A stretch of DNA of 35,604 bases, from NCBI GenBank assembly GCA_009777635.1, contig WRLK01000032.1:1-35604 (forward strand), given 5' to 3'. The translations under genes were made by a program, and so were the position numbers. Numbering within the stretch: position 1 is the stretch's first letter; each line of letters opens with the position of its first letter. This document shows positions 31,917 to 35,604 of the stretch, in pieces. The notes below the pieces were generated by a model that was not told where the DNA came from, ran no database searches, and saw only the letters and a program-made list of their open reading frames with translations. This DNA is from Oscillospiraceae bacterium. GTDB lineage: Bacteria; Bacillota; Clostridia; Oscillospirales; Ruminococcaceae.

Positions 31917-32105
31917 TTAGACAACATCCATACCTTGCGTGGAAGCGTATGCTGACAGCCGTTCTTGTGCTTGGCGGGCGATCCGGGCCAAGATGGCATT
32001 TACTTCATCCGGAGTCTTGTCGCGGCAGCAATCGTCGCAAATCTTGATGTGGGTGTTGCCGATTTTGAAGTCGCGGACTATATTGCCCTCCTGCGTCTTT
32101 GCCAT
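31917..32105 (-). CDS. Small 62-residue protein, unknown function
   Basis: A 62-residue protein converging on the truncated cotJC. It begins MAKTQEGNIVRDFKIGNTHIK and continues with ICDDCCRDKTPDEVNAILARIARQAQERLSAYAS. The frame is open to 32228, but AGGGGAGG sits 7 nt before ATG 32105, clearly the true start. The Cys-Asp-Asp-Cys-Cys core followed by RDKTPDEV resembles a type of small protein I associate with mobile or phage-derived regions of Clostridia, but I cannot name a family with confidence. The two adjacent Cys plus another Cys could bind metal. It lies just past the likely rearrangement breakpoint of cotJC. Confidence 0.72.
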   Translation of the reverse strand: MAKTQEGNIVRDFKIGNTHIKICDDCCRDKTPDEVNAILARIARQAQERLSAYASTQGMDVV

Positions 32106-32255
32106 ACGCAAAGCCTCCCCTGCTCTTTGGTTCAGTGTATTCGCAGGTTGGCATGTCTTATGATGATTTGAACGCAGGGAGGCTGTGGCGAAGTAAGCCT
32201 TGCATACAATGTTCCCAAAAGTGAGCATTAGAGGTGCGATTTTACATTAATAGCT

Positions 32256-32294
32256 TCAGCGCCGACAAGCCTACCGGTTGCGGCGCTGATTTTA
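32256..32294 (+). terminator. Orphan plus-strand terminator-like hairpin
   Basis: TCAGCGCCG (32256-32264) and CGGCGCTGA (32281-32289) form a 9-bp stem with a 16-nt loop followed on the plus strand by TTTTAT. No plus-strand gene ends nearby except cotJC, about 370 bp upstream. It may be the former cotJ operon terminator, or serve the minus-strand zinc-ribbon gene with poor T-tract support. Confidence 0.55.
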
Positions 32295-32358
32295 TAGGAC
32301 GAAGCTTTCGTTTTTATCAATTGTCCCTGTTATGCCTTTGGCTTCACTGCATTGACAA

Positions 32359-33108
32359 TTATGAAACCGGCGTGCCGCATTTCGCGCAGAATGCGCCTCC
32401 GTCAACGGGCGTGCCGCATTTCGCGCAAAAAGCGGTGGGCGCTGCCGATGGCGGTTCTGCTTGCGGAGCAGCCGGGTGCGGCGGAGGAGCATACGGCTGC
32501 GAGGTCTGCTGCGGATAACCCTGCGGCGGATGTCCCTGCTGCCCGTATTGCTGATCGTATTGCTGCTCGTACATTCTTTGCTCGGTTTGTGCGCGGACAC
32601 GGTTTTCCTCCGCGCGGGCACGCATTTTATCCGACTGGTTTTTGAGCTGGCTTCCCATTTCCCCGAAGAACTGCCCGATGCTCACATCGCTTCCGTTTTC
32701 AGGTGTGCGGTTCGTCATTTTGTCGGTAATAGCGACAAGATTCTCATGCATGGAAAAGAACAGGACGACAAACTCATATGCGCTGCGCAAGGCGATATTT
32801 CCGAAAACCAATATGATCAGGCCGAAAAAGAAATTGATGTCGAACAGCGCGACAATGGAAAACAATGTTAGAATACACGCGAAGGCGAGGTAAAAAATCT
32901 TGTAAAACCAAAGCGACCACATCTTCTTAAAATTCAGGAAATCATGCAGCAGCAAAAGGCTGGGATTGCGCACGAAACGGATTCTCAGTCTTGTTTTTGA
33001 AAAACAGTGATAAGCAAAAATTGCCGCTGCAATACCAAGAAAGAAAGCAATAATATACGCCACGGGCGAGGAATCTGACGAGCCAAGCAAAGAACCAAGA
33101 TTGGACAT
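32359..33108 (-). CDS. Membrane protein with C-terminal zinc ribbon
   Basis: A 249-residue protein. The N-terminus has one membrane helix (VAYIIAFFLGIAAAIFAYHC), then two more (FYLAFACILTLFSIVALF, FFGLIILVFGNIALRSAYEF), a pattern resembling DUF4282-type membrane domains. A cytosolic charged helix follows (GQFFGEMGSQLKNQSDKMRA), then a Gln/Tyr/Pro-rich linker (YDQQYGQQGHPPQGYPQQ). The C-terminus is a CxxC-CxxC zinc ribbon, CAKCGTPV twice, 13 residues apart. A GGGGGT ribosome site precedes the ATG. It is transcribed alone or with the small gene downstream. Proteins of this architecture are common in Firmicutes with no settled function. Confidence 0.85.
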   Translation of the reverse strand: MSNLGSLLGSSDSSPVAYIIAFFLGIAAAIFAYHCFSKTRLRIRFVRNPSLLLLHDFLNFKKMWSLWFYKIFYLAFACILTLFSIVALFDINFFFGLIILVFGNIALRSAYEFVVLFFSMHENLVAITDKMTNRTPENGSDVSIGQFFGEMGSQLKNQSDKMRARAEENRVRAQTEQRMYEQQYDQQYGQQGHPPQGYPQQTSQPYAPPPHPAAPQAEPPSAAPTAFCAKCGTPVDGGAFCAKCGTPVS

Positions 33109-33161
33109 GAATTTACCCCCTATATTTTTTTATTGATATATTACCCCTGCCCGATCATTCT

Positions 33162-33189
33162 TCTATACTTCGGCGCATGGGTAAATCAA
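33162..33189 (-). promoter_or_regulatory. Putative promoter of the zinc-ribbon membrane protein
   Basis: Minus strand TTGATT (33184-33189), a 16-bp spacer and TATAGA (33162-33167). It directly follows a small GAAA-tetraloop hairpin (33190-33203) that may end the upstream exported-protein operon. Confidence 0.5.
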
Positions 33190-33203
33190 AGCCGTTTCCG
33201 GCT
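33190..33203 (-). terminator. Weak terminator-like hairpin after the exported-protein pair
   Basis: AGCCG-GAAA-CGGCT on the minus strand, 11 nt after the stop of the 493-residue gene, followed by TTGATTT. The stem is only 5 bp with a stable tetraloop, so termination would be inefficient. Confidence 0.4.
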
Positions 33204-33213
33204 ATACATCCGG

Positions 33214-34695
33214 TCAGTCGAAGTGGGACCGCGCTCTCCTCTCGAATGTGTAAGGCCCGTTCCCGCCTAAGGTAAGGAAAAGACGCCCCCCGTCAAGAGA
33301 AAATGATTCCGTCGCGTTGTATGGGGTTACCACCTCGCCTTCATCATAATCAAAATGAGACGACCGGCCTGAAAACGTCACATGGCCGCCCTGCACGGTG
33401 TATGACACGATGTATGTTCCGCTGTAGTTGAAGAAATAACCTGAATTCGGTACGTAGGCGATACCTTTGAAGCTGCCGTCGCTGTTGAACTGGATTTCAT
33501 AATAGGTTTTGTTTCCGTAGATGTCTTCATTAATCACAGCCTCCCATAAACCGTCGAGGGTCTGCGTTTCGGCGGCGGCTGGCGGCTGCCCGCCGTCAAG
33601 ATTGAATTTTATGGCATATATCGCTATCATTGGCATGTTTGTTTCAACGTCAGTTTCAAAGTCAGATATATATAAGCTTGTTCCGAGCATATCCATGCCG
33701 GACTTCATTACCCAGCTGACGTCCGCAGAGCAATTCCCGCCGCCGGTAACGGCGGCATGTACGCGGGAATGAAAGTCGTTTGACCCGGGAGCGTCCCCCG
33801 CGTTATCGGGGGAAACCATCCGCGAGTCGGACATGCCATACCGCCCGCCCATTATGTCATGCGCCGCTAGATATACCTTGGCGACGTCTTCGCGCGAAAG
33901 ATGGCCGATTGAATAATATATATGATACATTTCACCCTCGGCGGCGCTTTTCATGACCCGAATCGTATACGGGACGGTGCCGCCGTCTGTAACCGGCGTA
34001 TAGTTAAATTCCGTCTGCCCGTCGGTTTCCAGCGTAAAGCGGCCGGCGCCGAATGAAGCGGCTGTTTCAGGCGTAAAGCTGCTGTATAGCTGTTCAAGCA
34101 GCGCGGTTGTTCCGTCAAGGCTCGCAATCATATCGTCGGCGGATAAATCCGCGGGTACGCCGGCATTTACCGTGAACGCCACCTTGACGACGAAGGTTTC
34201 GTCGGTATATACATGGTCACGGTTATACAGCCGCATTTCATAATTCCCGCCGCCGTTTGGCGCGGTAAACGCAAGGGTGTCGTCGCCTGACCGGGGGTAA
34301 TGGTATTCCTGCCACGCTTCATGGGCGTCCCCGGCGTTGAAAATTGCGGCAAACGCCGAAGCGTCAATCATTTCCGGCGTAACCCCCGTAACTGTTACCG
34401 TGATGGTTTCACCCGGGATGTAACTGTCCTTGCCAATCGAAAGGGTAACGCCGTTTGCGGTGGCGGTAAGCGCATCGGACGATTCCGAAAGCGCGTCTTC
34501 GCCTTTGTCTTCGCCCTCGTTTTCGGCGTCGGCGTCCACGCCCATGGGCGCGGTTTCCGGCGCGGTTGATTCAACCGCGCCGCCGCCCCACGGCGCCGTA
34601 ACGGCGCCGTCATGCACAAATAGCCCGGAAAACGCGAAAATCAGCGCGGCAAGCCCGCCGGTCACGACGGATATTTTATAAGACGGAGCTTTCAT
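33214..34695 (-). CDS. Exported multidomain protein, paralogue A
   Basis: 493 residues. The N-terminal hydrophobic helix (residues 8-25, ISVVTGGLAALIFAFSGL) is a signal-anchor, followed by FVHDGAVTAPWGGG and an acidic Glu/Asp-rich linker (DADAENEGEDKGEDALSESS). An Ig-like beta domain follows (about 80-185: GVTLSIGKDSYIPGETITVT, GNYEMRLYNRDHVYTDE). Next is a domain shared with the upstream paralogue (DDMIASLDGTTALLEQLYSS, YHIYYSIGHLSREDVAKVYLAAHDIMGGR). A C-terminal lipocalin-like beta module ends it (LDGLWEAVINEDIYGNKTYY, SGTYIVSYTVQGGHVTFSG). AGGAG lies 9 nt before the ATG. It is downstream of its paralogue, with a 35-bp gap, probably in one operon. Function unknown; surface location is likely. 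Confidence 0.85.
   Translation of the reverse strand: MKAPSYKISVVTGGLAALIFAFSGLFVHDGAVTAPWGGGAVESTAPETAPMGVDADAENEGEDKGEDALSESSDALTATANGVTLSIGKDSYIPGETITVTVTGVTPEMIDASAFAAIFNAGDAHEAWQEYHYPRSGDDTLAFTAPNGGGNYEMRLYNRDHVYTDETFVVKVAFTVNAGVPADLSADDMIASLDGTTALLEQLYSSFTPETAASFGAGRFTLETDGQTEFNYTPVTDGGTVPYTIRVMKSAAEGEMYHIYYSIGHLSREDVAKVYLAAHDIMGGRYGMSDSRMVSPDNAGDAPGSNDFHSRVHAAVTGGGNCSADVSWVMKSGMDMLGTSLYISDFETDVETNMPMIAIYAIKFNLDGGQPPAAAETQTLDGLWEAVINEDIYGNKTYYEIQFNSDGSFKGIAYVPNSGYFFNYSGTYIVSYTVQGGHVTFSGRSSHFDYDEGEVVTPYNATESFSLDGGRLFLTLGGNGPYTFERRARSHFD
34549..34695 (-). repeat. 5' module, copy A (near-identical to 35421-35570)
   Basis: 147 bp encoding the N-terminal anchor and first linker of paralogue A. 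It aligns to 35421-35570 with about seven substitutions and one 3-bp indel, roughly 95% identity, including silent positions. It contains the 19-nt perfect palindrome CGCGGTTGATTCAACCGCG (34561-34579, extending to 21 nt). Confidence 0.85.
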
Positions 34696-34730
34696 ATTAA
34701 ACCACTCCTAAATCATTGAGGTAGAACGTA

Positions 34731-35570
34731 TCATGAACTTTCTTTCGTAATGTAAAAATCCATATATATTTTATCATCAAGAGAAAAAACAGAGGCGCGC
34801 AATCTGGCAAATCCCTTGCTTATCCCGGTGACAAAGTGGAAACGGCCATTACCTGAAAGCGATTCGCGCAGGAGGTTCTGAAAGTCCTCCTCATTAAAAT
34901 AATGATTATTGCCATTTTGTATATAGTAGCTTTCAATGCTGCCGTCAAGGGCCCTGCCTCTTACCAGTTGGTCCGCCGCCGTATAGACCTTGGCAATATC
35001 CCCGCGCGGAGACGATGTGAGGTCAAGCCGGGCAATATAATACATTTGATTCGGATATTCTATGATATAGACGCCGAAGGGGCGGTTATCCAATCCCTCA
35101 AGCTTGTAGCTGGTATAATCGCTGGCTTCTACTCCAATCACATAATTGCTTGCCCTGACATTTGCGGGCGTAATATTGTTGTAGGCGTCATAAATGAATG
35201 TTATGGATTCTTCAAAGCCTGCAATCATATCACCGGCGGTAAATTCAGGGGATGCGGCAGGCTCGGCGGCAGGTTCCGTGTCAGGCGGCGCGTCATCCTG
35301 CCCTGCAGCCGCGGATTGCTCCGGTTCTGGTGTGCTTGGCGGCTTATGCGCATCGTCCGCCTGTTCCGCTTCGCCCCCGGCATCTTCGTCGTCTTCGGCG
35401 GCGGCGTCCGCGCCCGCAGGCGCGGTTTCCTGCGCGGTTGATTCAACCGCGCCGCCGCCGCTCCACGGCGCCGCTACGGCGCCGTCATGCACAAATAACC
35501 CGGAAAACGCGAAAATCAGCGCGGCAAGCCCGCCGGTCACAGCGGATATTTTATAAGACGGAGCTTTCAC
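34731..35570 (-). CDS. Exported protein, paralogue B
   Basis: 279 residues. Anchor residues ~8-25 are almost identical to those of the downstream paralogue A (KAPSYKISAVTGGLAALIFA, FVHDGAVAAPW). They are followed by a long acidic, Pro/Ala/Glu-rich linker to about residue 110 (AAAEDDEDAGGEAEQADDAH). The shared domain then reads GDMIAGFEESITFIYDAYNN, MYYIARLDLTSSPRGDIAKVYTAADQLVRGR, and ends in DFYITKESS. It lacks the Ig-like domain and the lipocalin-like C-terminus of paralogue A. Three nested starts exist: TTG 35576, ATG 35573 and GTG 35570. GTG lies 7 nt after GGGGAGG and reproduces the MKAPSYK of paralogue A, so it is chosen. The promoter is outside the window. Function unknown. Confidence 0.85.
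   Translation of the reverse strand: MKAPSYKISAVTGGLAALIFAFSGLFVHDGAVAAPWSGGGAVESTAQETAPAGADAAAEDDEDAGGEAEQADDAHKPPSTPEPEQSAAAGQDDAPPDTEPAAEPAASPEFTAGDMIAGFEESITFIYDAYNNITPANVRASNYVIGVEASDYTSYKLEGLDNRPFGVYIIEYPNQMYYIARLDLTSSPRGDIAKVYTAADQLVRGRALDGSIESYYIQNGNNHYFNEEDFQNLLRESLSGNGRFHFVTGISKGFARLRASVFSLDDKIYMDFYITKESS
35421..35570 (-). repeat. 5' module, copy B (near-identical to 34549-34695)
   Basis: 150 bp encoding the N-terminal anchor and first linker of paralogue B. It contains the same 21-nt palindrome (35432-35452) as copy A. Sequence similarity falls sharply beyond this module, so it looks recently duplicated or homogenised. Confidence 0.85.
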
Positions 35571-35604
35571 CATCAAGCCTCCCCGCGCACCGTAAGCACA
35601 GGCT

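Overview
The window reads as chromosomal DNA from an anaerobic, endospore-forming, low-to-mid GC Firmicute (class Clostridia, probably an Oscillospiraceae/Clostridiales relative). The grounds are spore genes (spoIID, cotJA/cotJB/cotJC, CotF-type coat genes, two sigma-E-like promoters), purine-rich Shine-Dalgarno sites with ATG/GTG/TTG starts, Clostridia-type paralogues (EF-G-like GTPase, AraK-type kinase, PadR/DUF4097 operon) and a consensus-promoter tRNA-Leu. Coding density is high. I see no prophage, CRISPR array, integrase or transposase gene.

Layout. 1-1.5 kb: a secreted protein of unknown function and tRNA-Leu(CAG), both on the minus strand. 1.6-6.6 kb: two tandem GH94 disaccharide phosphorylases, the first a clear cellobiose phosphorylase. 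6.7-8.9 kb: a small membrane protein, a TIM-barrel sugar isomerase/epimerase-like protein, a small conserved protein and NrdR. 8.9-13.3 kb: spoIID divergent from citrate synthase, followed by a membrane protein and a CofE-like protein. 13.3-18.2 kb: an EF-G-like GTPase, a 163-bp MITE-like element sitting on its stop codon, a chemotaxis receptor and a 3-methyladenine DNA glycosylase. 18.3-23.9 kb: AraK-type ribulokinase and AraD, converging on galK-galT, with galK divergent from an MscS channel. 23.9-28.3 kb (minus): two small coat proteins, thyA, class II fructose-bisphosphate aldolase, cinA and an alpha/beta hydrolase. 28.4-30.6 kb: a PadR / membrane protein / DUF4097 operon. 30.7-31.9 kb: a cotJ operon with a repeat-expanded CotJA and a truncated CotJC. 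31.9-35.6 kb (minus): a 62-aa protein, a zinc-ribbon membrane protein and two modular exported paralogues sharing a nearly identical N-terminal segment.

How the genes work together. Much of the window is sugar catabolism: phosphorolysis of beta-glucosides (GH94 pair), the Leloir pathway (galK, galT), pentose entry (araK, araD), aldolase and citrate synthase. The spore genes are scattered and appear to use sigma-E-like promoters.

Most notable observations: (1) the small inverted-repeat element inserted exactly at the EF-G-like stop codon, apparently converting TAA to TAG without changing the protein; (2) a mirror-symmetric galK/mscS divergent promoter with both -10 boxes in a 14-bp inverted repeat; (3) overlapping divergent sigma-A (citrate synthase) and sigma-E-like (spoIID) promoters; (4) a CotJC that stops inside its metal-ligand motif, next to a proline-rich CotJA with 96-bp tandem repeats; (5) paralogous exported proteins with an about 95% identical 5' module. 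I did not find a clear-cut new defence or biosynthetic system. Everything here comes from reading the sequence; no database search was run.
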